From: Cladopsammia gracilis
Taxonomy: Eukaryota; Cnidaria; Anthozoa; Scleractinia; Dendrophylliidae
Reading direction: 5' to 3'
NCBI GenBank assembly: GCA_022457155.1
Contig: JAJGOT010000001.1
Location: forward strand, 4,840,001-4,904,000
Length of the DNA stretch: 64,000 nucleotides
The translations under genes and the position numbers were made by a program. Below, piece by piece: positions 35,091 to 47,074 of the stretch; the stretch's first letter is position 1; each line of letters opens with the position of its first letter. Under the pieces are notes generated by a model. The model ran no database searches and was not told the origin of the DNA. It saw only the letters and a list, made by a program, of their open reading frames with translations.

Positions 35091-35568
35091 GCGATGAAAT
35101 ATTCAGTAAAGGTCGTCCATGTGAATTGCTACTGCTAGATCGCTCTCGTCCAATGTGGCCGGATACCATTTGTTTTTCACTTTCAAGTATGTAAAATGGA
35201 ATTTTTTCCGCAAAGAGCTTGGCCACCGTTAGGAATGTATGAGTTCTAATTTCAGGTGAATAACAAAACTCGTGGAGTTACTGTGCTGATGAAAAATATA
35301 TGTCCACGAAAAGTAGTATTTATATCACGCAGATGCAAAGAGAAAACTTATGTATACACTCGGTGGTTTTGAGTGTAAATCAAGAAACAACTGAATATTG
35401 GCGATGTTTGGTAACATTGATTTCTGACGATTTCTCGCTGAGTCCAGGCTAGTTCATTCCGTCATTTCTAACTGCATCGGTTTTCACACTGAAGAAACAA
35501 ACTTTAAGATAAAAATCCAATATAATCCTGCTATTCATAACTTTAGCACAATCTTGACATGCCGAGAT

Positions 35569-36018
35569 TTATACTCCTTCATTTTGCACGGCGTTCGCTG
35601 TTTCATGACTGTTCGTGACCGCCCCGTTGTAACACGGTGTTCCGTATACTCTCTGTCTCGCCTCGTGCCACATGTTCTTACATAAATCCTGTTGCATTTC
35701 GTTAAAGACGTGTTTTTCTACTTCGGGTGCAAGTTTTTTATAAACCTTTCCTTTTCGCTGCAAGGTCGGTGAATTTTCATTGCATAATCCTTCAGCGACT
35801 TGTAACAACAAACTGCTCTGCCGGGCGGCCTCGGATTTGCAAGCTTCTGAAATCCTCACAAAAACATTTTCATTCTCATCTGGTTCGTCCATTTCAAACG
35901 AAAAGCTTTTTCCCATTTTGTTCAATGTATTTCTACGAAGCTGTGTTGTTTCTGAATCGCTAAGCGCCCTCGTTTCCTCTAGAAAGACCTGCTCACTGCT
36001 CGTCGTTTTATCATCCAT
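35569..36018 (-). CDS. Hypothetical single-exon protein, 149 aa
   Basis: I do not recognise this protein. An ATG at 36018 opens 149 codons on the minus strand, starting MDDKTTSSEQVFLEETRAL, followed by an acidic, serine-rich middle (FEMDEPDENENVFVRISEA) and a charged, probably helical C-terminal half (KVYKKLAPEVEKHVFNEMQQ). There is no signal peptide or membrane segment, so it would be cytosolic or nuclear. Amino-acid use looks protein-like rather than repeat-like, and no dispersed repeat covers it. No clear polyadenylation signal lies close downstream, and the frame stays open for at least 21 codons upstream of the ATG, so it could be a terminal exon of a spliced gene instead. Confidence 0.45.
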   Translation of the reverse strand: MDDKTTSSEQVFLEETRALSDSETTQLRRNTLNKMGKSFSFEMDEPDENENVFVRISEACKSEAARQSSLLLQVAEGLCNENSPTLQRKGKVYKKLAPEVEKHVFNEMQQDLCKNMWHEARQRVYGTPCYNGAVTNSHETANAVQNEGV

Positions 36019-38814
36019 GCTGTTTATGTTTGCCCTCTGTTTACACACACTTACAACATTTACGTACGTGCACGAATCCACAGATCAGTTGAAAACAAAA
36101 AACACCGCTAATCTGCATAGTGGGGCTTCCAAACCGTCTGGCTTCCTTCTGATTTCCATAACATAATTACATTCTTTTGTTCTTTGATCTTTGTGATATC
36201 CACAGAAATGTCTTTTCGTCTTAATTCTTTTAAGCGGTCGCAGCTAGCTTTACCTCGGGTACACGAGACTGAAAAGCGACCCGGTTACTAGAAACGCGGT
36301 TTTGCGGTGGAATTAAAATGTTTTACCCCAAGCAAGTATTGTGGTCCGCTTTGATTGTACGATTACAAAATACGGCCAAAGTTTTTCTCTCTCTAGGGTA
36401 TTGAGTACTAAGTCGTTGTAATATCAGAGACAAAAGTGAATTGAGTAATTGGGCAGCGAAGTACTTCGAGCGCCTCTTTTGTGTCAAGTACGACTCTTGG
36501 CATTCCCTTTCTTTCGGCAAGCTTTGATCATTAAGCGCTAAGAGTGTTTTTTTCGAGTGCGAAATGCGAAACTTTGCTTTTGTGATAGACAGACCTCTCG
36601 TTAATTCAAGCACTACAGTAAGTATAACTCCATCAACGATAGACAGTTACGGCCTATTGAGAGCGGTGATATATATCAAGTATAAAACATCTGCAAATGG
36701 TATTTAAAAACAGATAAAGAGCCGCCAATTTCTTGTCTAAACTCGTTTATTCCGGGCATTTTGCGCTATTGAATTGACCTGGGCAATTAAGAGCGTTTTC
36801 AAGTACTCGTTTCTTATCAGTTAAAGTTTCCTCAGTCGGTTGTTTCCTTCAACTGAACAAAAACAAAAACAAAATTAATAAAATAACCCACTGCAAAGAT
36901 ATGGTATCACGCAACTGGTCTTTTCCGTGGAGGAGGAAATAATTATGGATTTAATTTCCACCAAAAGCCCCGAGCAATATTCAAATCTTATCTTCGAGCA
37001 AATCTTTATTTGCACAACGATATAGCAATACTCTAGAGTTTCATTTCCCATTTCAATCGTTCACCGGTTTATAGCGAATCGTTTGTTACACAGGCGATGA
37101 CAGTTTGGAGATAAATGCCCGACGATCAAAGTTGAAACCAAGAAAAGCCGTATATGGAAACAGCGAACAAGCATTCTGATTGCTAAAGAGGTCTGCATTG
37201 AAGCTACCATCAATGTACAACAGAAGGCAGGTGGAAATGAAATACAAATTTAGTTGTGTTTTGATTTAAAAAAGGCTACATGGTGTGCAACTAGAATTAA
37301 TACGAAATTACATTTCAGTAAAATAACCGGTGCAAACTTTATCGCCTCAGGAAATTTTCCCTCGCTGGCAGCATTGACCAAGTTTGTAATTGGAAGAACA
37401 AAAAATCGGCCGGGCTTTTGCACATTTTTAGAAACAATAGTTCATTAGAAAAGCTATTTATTTGAATGTTCACAGTATTGTTTTACCCAATGACTGAGAA
37501 AAATTAGAATGAATCACATGTGACAAACCGAAACTGATTCTTTCTGGGAGCAACTCAAGGTTTAAACATACGTTCTCTTTTTGGACAAACTGATTGCTCA
37601 CTGAATTTACTCATCCGGCTTTACTTTGAACATTTAAAGCCAAAAGACATAATTATATCATTGAAAATCCAAAAATAATGGTCCAGTTTTGTTTCAAATT
37701 ATTCTACTAGTGCTCTAAGAGTAAAAATAAGTGTCTTGGGCTGCAGATGGCCAGGATGGAAATGGTTGCAACTTGAAAAAAATTGATTTATCGCCTTATG
37801 TGGCTTGGAAAACTCGCTAAACCTCTTCTTTCTCTTTTGATTCTCTCACGGCTTTGAAAATTCACTAGCTTCCTCTTTCGATCCTCTTAGTATTCTATAA
37901 GCATTTCGTGTACGACACTAATAAGGTACATTTAGTTTTAATTTGGGGCAGTTTGACCCCAAAACTGTGTCCATGCAAATCTACATGACATAGCTCGTGG
38001 CTTAAAACACTGAGAAAATAAACCACAGCCGTTTCTGTGCCAGGATTCGACAAGAGAGAGGAACTTGAAACATTTAGACTTAAGTTTTCAAGTTGTAATC
38101 CCCTTCTATCTAGCAAGTTTTAAATAGACGTTGCATTGACAGGGTTTAGAGGTCAGATATTTTACCGTATGGAATGCTTATATAAAAAATAGGCTGTTTT
38201 GATCCTTGTTATCGAGTCTAAATGGCTGTGATTCTTAAAATGTTTTCTTAAAAATCGCTCAAGGGCTTAAAGTAATGCTATAAGCCACTGATAAACAACA
38301 AGTGTAGATATTTTTAATGCAAGCAAGCCGGCTTTACTGAATAAAAATAAACAAGTAAGGGTCAAGCTTGAAACATTGTGTGGCCAACGTTATTATAGGC
38401 GGCATTATTAGTGTATAATAATAATATACTTTATTTATACAGGAAATCGCAAATCAGTACGGATATAAAATACAGCATATCGTGCTAAAAAATGTAGTAT
38501 ATCATGCTAAGTCGAGTCTCAGACACGAAACATTTGATGGGATGATTCCAGTGAAATCACAAGCCATTTAATATGATCGTAGGAAGTGATGGCAATGCAA
38601 GCTGCTTGCAGTGACTTTCTTGACTTCCACGAGAAAAGAAACTGGGGGTTCTGATCTGCTCAAAGGGTGCAGTGAGGCAAAGCGATGCTCGAACGAAAAA
38701 CATGTGCGACTTTTAGGACCTTTAGTAGTGATGGATCCAAGCCTGCTTGGGCGGAGTGGTTCGACATGAAAAAGTGGTTCAACATGAAAAAAAGATCGGC
38801 CCTTAACAACAGCA

Positions 38815-39475
38815 TAAAAACGTTTTATCCAGTAGCTTTCATTTAATGCTAAATGGGATTTAATTTATCCACCGAGTAAGAACTACAAGATAGAACCACC
38901 TTGTACAGTATAACAAATAGTACCACAGGAAAGTACTGCTCAGTAGCTTTAATTCATGTGAATAGTCACACTTAAAGATTTCACCCACAGACTCAAAAAT
39001 TAGAACCACTTTGTACAGCATAATAAACAGTACCACACGAAAGTACTGCTCAGTAGCTTTCATGTGAATGGTCACACTTCAAGATCTCATCCACACACTC
39101 AAAGTTAGGACCACCTTGTACAGCAATAGCTTTCATTATATTTGAATGGTCACACTTTAGGATTTCATCCACAAACTCGAGAGTTATAGAATCACCTTGT
39201 ACAGCATAATAAACAGCAGCACAGGAAAGTACTGCTCACCAGCTAGCTTTCATTTGAATTGTCACATTTAAGGATTTCATCCACAGACTCAAAAGTTAGA
39301 ATCACCTTGTACAGCATAATAAACAGCACCACAGTAAAGTACTCTTCAACAGCTTTCATTTGAATGGTCACATTTAAGGATTTCATCCATGCACAGACTC
39401 AAAAGTCATAAAGCCACCTTTTACATCATAATAAACAGGAATAAAGTGATGCTCAGTAGCTTTCATTTGAATTTT
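38815..39475 (+). repeat. Tandem array of the 106-bp satellite unit, second large array
   Basis: About six units with CAGTAGCTTTCATTTGAATG, GGATTTCATCCACAGACTC and ACCACCTTGTACAGCATAAT. The units are more diverged from each other than those at 7700-8410, with small insertions between boxes. Confidence 0.82.
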
Positions 39476-39849
39476 TATCTCGGTGGAGGGGACTCCGATA
39501 TTAAAATGACAGTGGTGCTCGTCGTAACTTTTAGGAGTCAAAATTTGTATATCGGTACCACTTAGGGTGCTGAAATCCAATATGACCACGGTTAGAATTA
39601 TCGCGGTACTTTTTAGGGTATTGACTCGAAAAAATGTGACAGAATATGTCTTGTGTTGTTTAATTTTGGAACCTCTTAGGTGTAAAAATTCATTTGAGCC
39701 ACGCCTATAAAACGAGATTCTGGCACCTTTTAGGGTATTTTTCGAAAATTTCCGAAGAGCATCCCCGACCCCGGGAGAGTTTTCTCCGGATTCATTCGAA
39801 CACACCCTAAGTCTTGCTAGGTGGTGGTCAGACGGCAATTTTAACGAAT

Positions 39850-39985
39850 CATGATGATGGGTGTATGCTAGATTTTAAACTAGGCAAATGAATCGCAAAT
39901 TTTCAAGCTAGGAGGTACCGAATTCCATAGTCTAAAGTAATTCTGATTGTGTTTCAAAATATGGTTATAGTTGTTCGGATAAAGA
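39850..39985 (-). mobile_element. LINE reverse transcriptase C-terminal fragment
   Basis: On the minus strand HNQNYFRLWNSVPPSLKICD, then SFA*FKI, matches the YxxLWNSLPxxIRxxxSxxxFK tail of LINE reverse transcriptases with one stop inside. It is a dead fragment. Confidence 0.6.
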
Positions 39986-40404
39986 AAGGTGCGTTGAAAT
40001 CCTGACAGATGTACTATGCTAACAATAAATGAAAAGACTATTACAAATATGAGTTTAATTTTCTTTTTTGTCGGGAAGGTTGTAGAAGGCCACTCGTAGA
40101 GTATCAAAGAGTATTTTTTGAGAGCCGAAATGAAGCCAGACTAATCCTTTCAAGTTGTCAACAAAACATTCTGGACTATTCTGCTTGACAATTAAGTGGT
40201 CAAACGAACAGTCTTTGGCGTTTTTCGACCAAATAATCTTCTAATTTTGAGAAGCTACAACCCAGAGAATTTCCCGTTCCGCATCAGAGTCATGGGTTGC
40301 TCTTCAAAAATTATGAAAGAAAGTGCTAATATGCACCAAAATCAGGCGTTTTTGGCGACGTCTGTATTGCAGGTAAAATTCGTTCTCAGGTTGAATCAGT
40401 ATGA

Positions 40405-40710
40405 TTTAATCTAGGTAAGCTAACCTAACCCCAACACAAAGCTAACCCTACCTAACTCTAACACAAAGCTAACTATATCACAACACTGGCTTCATGTATC
40501 TTTGTACCAGGTTTGTTGGTTGGCCTTTGCTAGGGTTAGGGTTAGCTTACTTAGATTGAGCACTGGCTTCATGTATCTTTGTACCAGGTTTGATGGTTAG
40601 CCTTTGCCAGGGTTAGGGTTAGCTTACCCAGATTGAATACTGAGTAAACGGTGCTAGGGGTGACGGTTATCTTTGTGTTGGGGTTAGGGTTAGCTTACCT
40701 AGATTAAATA
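40405..40710. mobile_element. Inverted-repeat element with TTAGGG-like words
   Basis: The left arm TTTAATCTAGGTAAGCTAAC...CCCCAACACAAAG and right arm CTTTGTGTTGGGGTTAGGGTT...CCTAGATTAAA are near-inverse over about 38 bp. A third GGGTTAGGGTTAGCTTAC block lies between. The TTAGGG words are too few and too mixed to be telomere sequence. Confidence 0.65.
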
Positions 40711-41910
40711 CTGGGTACACATTAACCTAGATTAAATACTAATTCAACCTAACACCGGATTTTATCTACAACATCCATACGTCCTACAAAATACCAAAAC
40801 TAACCTTTAAAATGATATCTTCTTTTTATTAAACTATTATTACCCGAACAGCGCCTAATCTGTTCAAAACTTCCATTTTCCATTTTTAACATCAAAAAGA
40901 CCAAGTACGGTGGGTTTGGAGAGGAAACAAAGAAATGCAAATCTCGATAGTCTGTTTCTACACGGTATATACAAGTACTTCCGCGGCAAGTCTTTGACTA
41001 TGTAAGCCGATTAACGAAATAACACACTCCTTTAATCACTTTAACATTTCTCGTACAGTTCCAGCAACTTCCTGTTGTTGCTAAATGTTTCCGTAATGCT
41101 TGTTAGCAGATTCTATTTTTGTATTTAGGTAGACACCGGATTTCCTCTCAAAACAATTTCACGCGACATGACAGTACCTATATTCATCTGAATAGTCACC
41201 GTTAAAGAATTTATTCATGACAGACTCGATTCACGCGAATTATTTTGTGCTCGTTCTGGCCACTTAGATGGTGAGGCGAGAGAATTAGCTTATGGCCTGC
41301 ATGGCAGGCGTATTTTGGTGGCGAGCGCTGAGTTAAGCCGCGGACAGCGAGGCGAGTCAAAAAACGCGACCAAAGGTGTGGTAGTCAGGCTGGAAGGCTA
41401 CACTCTTTCACTCTCCCAGCCCCCGACGTTTTTAAAAACCAAAATGACGACCAAGCACTGAACAAATTTTAAAATTCGACGGCTCGCTTACCAAAAAACG
41501 CCTGCATTGAAGGCTAAGCAGATTGTTTTACCCTGTTTTACAATCCAAGAGCCTAATTTAATACACAGTTGAATCACTTTCAGAGACCAAACTCGTGAAG
41601 AATCCTGCAATCAAACTGTGTATCTTGACTCTTTCGGTTTTTGTAATTTCAGTAAACGTCGTGAAAAATAGAAGAGAAATAAATATGGGGTAAAGCCTAA
41701 AATTAAAGCCGAAAGAGGGAAATTTTCTAGAAAGCAAAAAGGGGAATTTATAATCTGAGAGGAATGTCGGATCGTTAGGAGCGGTAAGGCGGCGAAAAGA
41801 AAAACAGCGAAAAAAAGCTCAACCGTAGAGAAATACTGTCAGTGACAAAACTGTGTAAAATATAAAAGTTTAATTTTATTACATTTCTTTAAAGCACAAA
41901 ATACACTCTG

Positions 41911-42020
41911 AGCAACTTTCATTCGATCGATTTTCCCTAGTCCAATTTTTTTCGGAATTTGATAGGAGCAACTTTCATTCGATCGATTTTCCCTAGTCCA
42001 TTTTTTTTCGGAATTTGATA
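41911..42020 (+). repeat. Direct duplication of a 56-bp block
   Basis: GAGCAACTTTCATTCGATCG to TCGGAATTTGATAG occurs twice back to back with one base difference. It lies downstream of the homeobox gene, in or near its 3' UTR. Confidence 0.85.
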
Positions 42021-42033
42021 GGAAAGTAAAATC

Positions 42034-42039
42034 TTTATT
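42034..42039 (-). promoter_or_regulatory. Candidate polyadenylation signal for the homeobox gene
   Basis: TTTATT on the plus strand is AATAAA on the minus strand, 590 nt after the homeobox stop codon. A second candidate is at about 41875-41880. Which is used cannot be told from sequence. Confidence 0.35.
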
Positions 42040-42452
42040 TCCTGGAAGTTTCTCTGTTTGAAGTATTTTTTATGTAGATTAAACTCCAACAGTCACATAA
42101 TTTAAAACCCTCTAAAACAGATCTTTAATTATAATGAAAATACTAAAATCTACGATGCTTTTATATAAAATGTGATTCACTTTAATTTTGTATAAAATTA
42201 ATATACAATTTTTTCCTCTTTAAGTAGCAGCTAGTAAACACGTGTCCATTTCAACCTGAATGGCTACAAGCCTCGGAATATGCTGAAATTCTCTATAGTG
42301 TCACTTTCTCTCTAGATGTAAACGTTGTTGAGTCAGTCGTTTTCATCTGATCTCACACAAGTCGTGCTTTTTTTACGGTTTCGATTGGAATGCATGTTTA
42401 GCTCAGCCTATGCTCCGCAGTTACATGCCTGCACGCTGAACAATGAGCATTT

Positions 42453-42596
42453 TAAAAGCCCACTGTCACCCAAAATACACTGCGAATTTAACGCAGTCGA
42501 AAATTCCCGAAAGAGCCAATCACGAGCGAGCTCGTCATTTGAAAACAAAAACAAACGACCGCAAAGCCGACTGCGGGTGACAGTGGGCCTTTAAGC
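42453..42596. mobile_element. TIR element in the homeobox 3' UTR, AAAGCCCACTGTCACCC ends
   Basis: The left AAAGCCCACTGTCACCC and right GGGTGACAGTGGGCCTTT ends are inverse over 17 bp. It lies about 33 nt beyond the homeobox stop codon, so it is very likely transcribed as 3' UTR. Confidence 0.82.
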
Positions 42597-42628
42597 AAAT
42601 AACGTGGAGATGAGTAGCAAGTTTCTTC

Positions 42629-45600
42629 TCAAGGCGAAACCTCAATCGCTGCTATGTGCTCTTTGGCTTTAAGCCGCAGTGACAGTAGACTCATATCGTT
42701 TCGAATTTCCATGTTGTCACCTTCGCCTTTAACTTGATCTGAGCCGGACGCTGCCGAGTCTGTGGACTTAGGCGAGCACGAACCATCGGGACTGGGTACT
42801 AGCGGTATGACTGTGCTTGGAAGTGAGGCAAAGTGAACTGCTGCTACTTGCTGCCGTGCGCATGTCCAGAAGTCGGTGTTGTAATACTCGTAGGGGAACA
42901 AGCTGTAAGGCTTGAAGCCGCCACAAAAGTGCGCCAAATGGCTGGGGTATCCTAAGCCGAAGATTGTAGGAACATCATGACGACGTTTTCGTTGTTGTTT
43001 GCGCCACTTGGCTCTTCTGTTCTGGAACCAGATCTGTTATGAACAAATAAAGAACTACGTCAGCAATTTACCATGGCATTGCAGAATGTATGGGACTATC
43101 TATGGTAAAACTAAAGGATAAAGAGATTTGGCAAGCTAAAGTTTAAAACGTTTTGGCAGTTTTTTTCAAATATGAGTCATTTTGAAGCCTCCTATTTCCT
43201 TTTTTCTTTGTTCCGGGTTTTACATTACGTAATTTGAAAAAGCTACTTTCTTTCCGCGACTAATGAATTTGCCTTTATCATCCCTCCGAAACACGAGATT
43301 GTATGGCGTACGATATTTTTTTTTTTGCAAGTTTAAAGAGTTTAGCATGCAACAAGAGATACCATCGTTACTAACCCGCGTTACTAAGGGAAAGGTTTCA
43401 GAAAATTCCATGTAGAAGCGCTAACTAGATTATATCTGATAACGTATGTATAATACAGCCGCGGCAAGCAGAAATTTTCGCTGACCTGTACTTGAGCCGC
43501 TGATAAGCCAGTGCTGTTGGATAGATCAGATCTCGCCGCCACATCAGGGTAATGATTAAGGAGAAACACTCTTTCCATCTGGTAAATCTGTGATTTGTCA
43601 AATGTAGCTCGGTATCTCTTCTCGCTATCTTCTCCAGTGCTCCTCTTGACTCTCTTTGATGGCCTTTCTTTGTCTGATTTCTTGGCTGTCTTATTGCTGG
43701 ATACTTCACCTTTGTCTGTTGAAGTGAATAAGTCTTGTGACATAAACATTTATTACACAAAAGGGTCTACAAACGAAGTCTATACACTCTCCCCCCCCCC
43801 CCCCCCCCCCCCCCCATGATGACAATTACAACTTTCTTTATCCCCGTTGTATGTGGAAATTAACACGATGATTAAGATTTACAATAGATTCATTTTATCT
43901 GCGAAGTTTTAGGCAACCTCGTTCCCAGAGTCTACGAAGTTGAGTTTTAGGTAGTTGTGGAATCAGGTTGTCAATAAATGAGTTCAAAATCAGCCATTTA
44001 GCAGCTTTGAAACTCATTTTTCTTGTCAAAATGCAATTAATTATCAGTGACCTGCTAACGTTAAAATGATCTTTTTAAAATATGTTGATATAACAAAGGC
44101 CTATTTTTTTCCTTGCGATCTTTTTGTTATTGTTCCATGTTAATTGAATGATGTTAATTAAAATTCACTGGAGGATACTTAATTAGTGTTAATTGGTCCC
44201 GCCCTACTAATGAGCTAAAATTTGGAAGAAAAGTTTGTTATTCTTGTATTATCCTATAAGTTTTAAAATTGCGTTCCAAAATATGGAACTGCTCAATAAC
44301 GTTCATTTGAAAAGCTAAAACCACATAACATGTTAAAGTTTAGCTTTGGTTGTCGAAGGTTTCATAACGTTTTCTGTGTAAGCTTTGTGTAATATGAGGG
44401 ACTGAACTTAACAACAAAAAGCCACTCGTCCAGGCTGAATTGGCCAAGATATTAGTAACGTACTGTTCAAAGTGCAAACACTGAGCTCTCTGGACGTTGC
44501 TTAGCGGAAAACAAATTAGATTTTATCGTATGTTTGATAGCTAATGCTGTTTCCACAGTGTTTCCATTATAACCGCATTCAGAGAGTCGAGAGAGCTAAG
44601 CGGCCAAGAGTAAGCTTTAAGTCGTATGGCCGTTAACATCCTTAAGTGTAAAATCAAAGCTGTTGAGCAGTACGTTTACTGTGGTACTGTTTACTGATTA
44701 TGAAGTATATGGTGTTTTTAACTTTTCAGTCTGTAGATCATTATTTAGAGAAATTAAAACTATTGAGCATTATTTTATTATGGTTCTGTTAGGTTGCATT
44801 TTCAGTTGTTAGAAGTCAAATGGTTTATGCATTTTATGCGAAACATCACCTTTTAATAAACGTTTCCAAAGCATCGTAATAAACATAGCAACTCACTCCA
44901 GTTACTATTTGTTTTTAAATCCAATCAGTTACAGATGAAAGTTTTTCATGTTAGTTGTCTCTCTCACACTGAATGTTTGTTTAGTTCTCAGCTGCCAAGA
45001 AGTTGCCAAACTTCATTTTCACGCTAGTCTCGTTTTTCGGAGGGAAAAAATCTTGATGTCATACAGCAGTGAGGGATTTTTTTTATTACTCTTCCAGATA
45101 TCACTCAGCAGATTTACTTAACTCGATAACTCAACTCAGTTTTACCGGAAGTAACAAAGCTTATAACAGAACATGCACCATGGTGTTTCAATTACTGTAC
45201 TTGTGAAACGAATTTAAGAAGCCAGTGAAGATGAACTAACCCTCGTTCATGTAATGCGGTTGTTCTAAGTTTTGCAGGTAATGCATGGTTTATTTAGTAA
45301 TGCAGGTCGGTAGTGGCAACTACACTTACTATTGCAGGTCAGTAGTGGCAACTTCACTTAGTATTGCAGGTCAGTAGTGGCAACTACACTTAGTATTGCA
45401 GGTCAGTAGTAGCAAGTACACTTAGTAATGCAGGTCAGTAGTGGCAACTACACTTAGTATTGCAGGTCAGTAGTAGCAAGTACACTTAGTAATGCAGGTC
45501 AGTAGTGGCAACTACACTTAGTATTGCAGGTCAGTAGTAGCAAGTACACTTAGTATTGCAGGTCAGTAGTAGCAAGTACACTTAGTAATGCAGGTCAGTA

Positions 45601-46392
45601 GTGGCAACTACACTTAGTATTGCAGGTCAGTAGTAGCAAGTACACTTAGTAATGCAGGTCAGTAGTGGCAACTACACTTAGTATTGCAGGTCAGTAGTAG
45701 CAAGTACACTTAGTATTGCAGGTCAGTAGTAGCAAGTACACTTAGTAATGCAGGTCAGTAGTAGCAAGTACACTTAGTAATGCAGGTCAGTAGTGGCAAG
45801 TACACTTAGTAATGCAGGTCAGTAGTGGCAACTACACTTAGTATTGCAGGTCAGTAGTAGCAAGTACACTTAGTAATGCAGGTCAGTAGTGGCAACTACA
45901 CTTAGTAATGCAGGTCAGTAGTGGCAAGTACACTTAGTAATGCAGGTCAGTAGTGGCAACTACACTTAGTATTGCAGGTCAGTAGTAGCAAGTACACTTA
46001 GTAATGCAGGTCAGTAGTGGCAACTACACTTAGTATTGCAGGTCAGTAGTGGCAAGTACACTTAGTAATGCAGGTCAGTAGTGGCAACTACACTTAGTAT
46101 TGCAGGTCAAAAGTGGCAAGTACACTTAGTATTGCAGGTCAGTAGTAGCAAGTACACTTAGTAATGCAGGTCAGTAGTGGCAACTTACACTTTGTCTCAC
46201 TTTTTAAACCACTAAAATGAACGCCACTGTATTTTCCCGAGTGGATTCAATTTAGAGAATTTGTCAAATATTTAGTTTGGCATTTCAGCGTAAGATAACT
46301 GAGCAAATTTTGTCTCTCTGCGAAAATCACATAAACAAGGCCTGTGACTAGACATTACTATTAGTGTTTATCATAAGTAGTTTCACTGATGC

Positions 46393-46455
<63 letters not shown>

Positions 46456-47074
46456 CCGATGTATATATATATATATATACATCTTACTTTCTGAGGTTTC
46501 TTAGATAAGTTAGACACATTTGTGGCGGACTGATATTTACCTAACGTTAAGTCAATGACAGCGTTTTCGTCGTCTATTGCCTTGACTAATAAAACTCGAA
46601 CGGAGAACAAGGTGATGCTTTGAATTCCAGAAATACCATTTTATATGATAACTCATTGAAAACGCTGATCTTTTCCAGTACTGAACTTTCGTTAAGAAAT
46701 CGTCTTTCTTCCTGGTGTGTTTTACAGCCGGAAAGCCAGCTAACAGTTCTTATGAGTGACTATTTCATGTCCATCAGTTTAGAAAGCCAACATTACTGAA
46801 GCGAATTCTCCGCGTTAAAAAGCAAAGGTTGAAACAACGATGGAAAGAAATCAAACAACCAAACTAACTAAGAAAACCATTTCGTGCGATTCGAAGTTAA
46901 AAGTCTGCTTGCGGCATTGATAAGAAATGAGAAACGTAATTCTCTCTTACCCATTTTTTCTGAAAGGTTCGGGCCATGTCTGTTGTCGCTGGTTTCTGAT
47001 TGTTCAACTTGTGTTCGATCGAAGCCCAGTAGATTTGAAATGGAAAATCCCGCACCAGTTTGCTCGGAATTCAT
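42629..47074 (-). CDS. PRD-class (paired-like) homeobox transcription factor, 252 aa, 3 exons
   Basis: A DNA-binding developmental regulator acting in the nucleus. Exons on the minus strand: 47074-46951, 43715-43486, 43033-42629; phases agree (1 then 0) and all sites are GT-AG. Near the N-terminus GFSISNLLGFD is an Eh1-like Groucho-binding octapeptide. The homeodomain has F8, F20, W48, F49, Q50, N51, R53 and ends IWFQNRRAKWRK; the HYPDVAAR segment is typical of paired-like proteins. The intron between homeodomain residues 46 and 47 is a known PRD-class position. The C-terminal MSLLSLRLKAKEHIAAIE is an OAR motif. No paired domain is present. Unusual residues are M16 (normally L) and Q44 (normally R). 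The combination of Eh1, Q50 and OAR recalls the VSX, ISX and RAX groups, but I cannot assign a family. Confidence 0.9.
43791..43815. repeat. Poly-C run
   Basis: Twenty-five C in a row, in homeobox intron 1 about 75 nt upstream of the exon 2 acceptor, where it reads as poly-G on the coding strand. Confidence 0.9.
45300..46190. repeat. 32-bp minisatellite, about 28 units, with two alternating unit types
   Basis: The unit is TGCAGGTCAGTAGTGGCAAC followed by TACACTTAGTAA. Units preceded by AA mostly read GTGGCAAC and units preceded by AT mostly read GTAGCAAG, and the two forms tend to alternate, giving a 64-bp higher-order unit. The array is contiguous, without spacers. It lies inside intron 1 of the homeobox gene. 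Confidence 0.93.
46392..46480. repeat. TA dinucleotide microsatellite
   Basis: Two (TA)n runs separated by ACATACCGATGT, itself nearly palindromic. Homeobox intron 1. Confidence 0.9.

Larger units (their letters stand above)
32100..35560. other. Intergenic stretch downstream of INTS1
   Basis: No convincing gene is visible. It holds a poly-G run (32900-32917), the perfect hairpin element at 34315-34452 and a reversed satellite copy at 34895-35090. Short ORFs at 32.2-32.5 kb lie in a GC-richer patch and overlap on both strands, so I do not call them. Confidence 0.6.
36100..42450. other. Gene-poor intergenic stretch with repeats
   Basis: Apart from the satellite array (38815-39475), the LINE tail (39850-39985), the inverted-repeat element (40405-40710) and a 56-bp direct duplication (about 41911-42020), I see no gene. 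Reading frames here are short and show no recognisable motif. Confidence 0.6.

Noticed and set aside
40405..40710. TTAGGG words suggesting interstitial telomere sequence
   Set aside because: Only two or three TTAGGG copies in each block, with arms that pair as an inverted-repeat element. No run of telomere repeats.
43595..43819. Plus-strand frame ending in poly-proline
   Set aside because: Antisense to homeobox exon 2 and reading into a poly-C run.
45300..46190. Regular direct repeats resembling a CRISPR array
   Set aside because: Units are contiguous 32-bp repeats with no unique spacers, in an intron of an animal gene. It is a minisatellite.
46383..46610. Open frame on the minus strand with a YIYIYI stretch
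   Set aside because: It is translation of the TA microsatellite.
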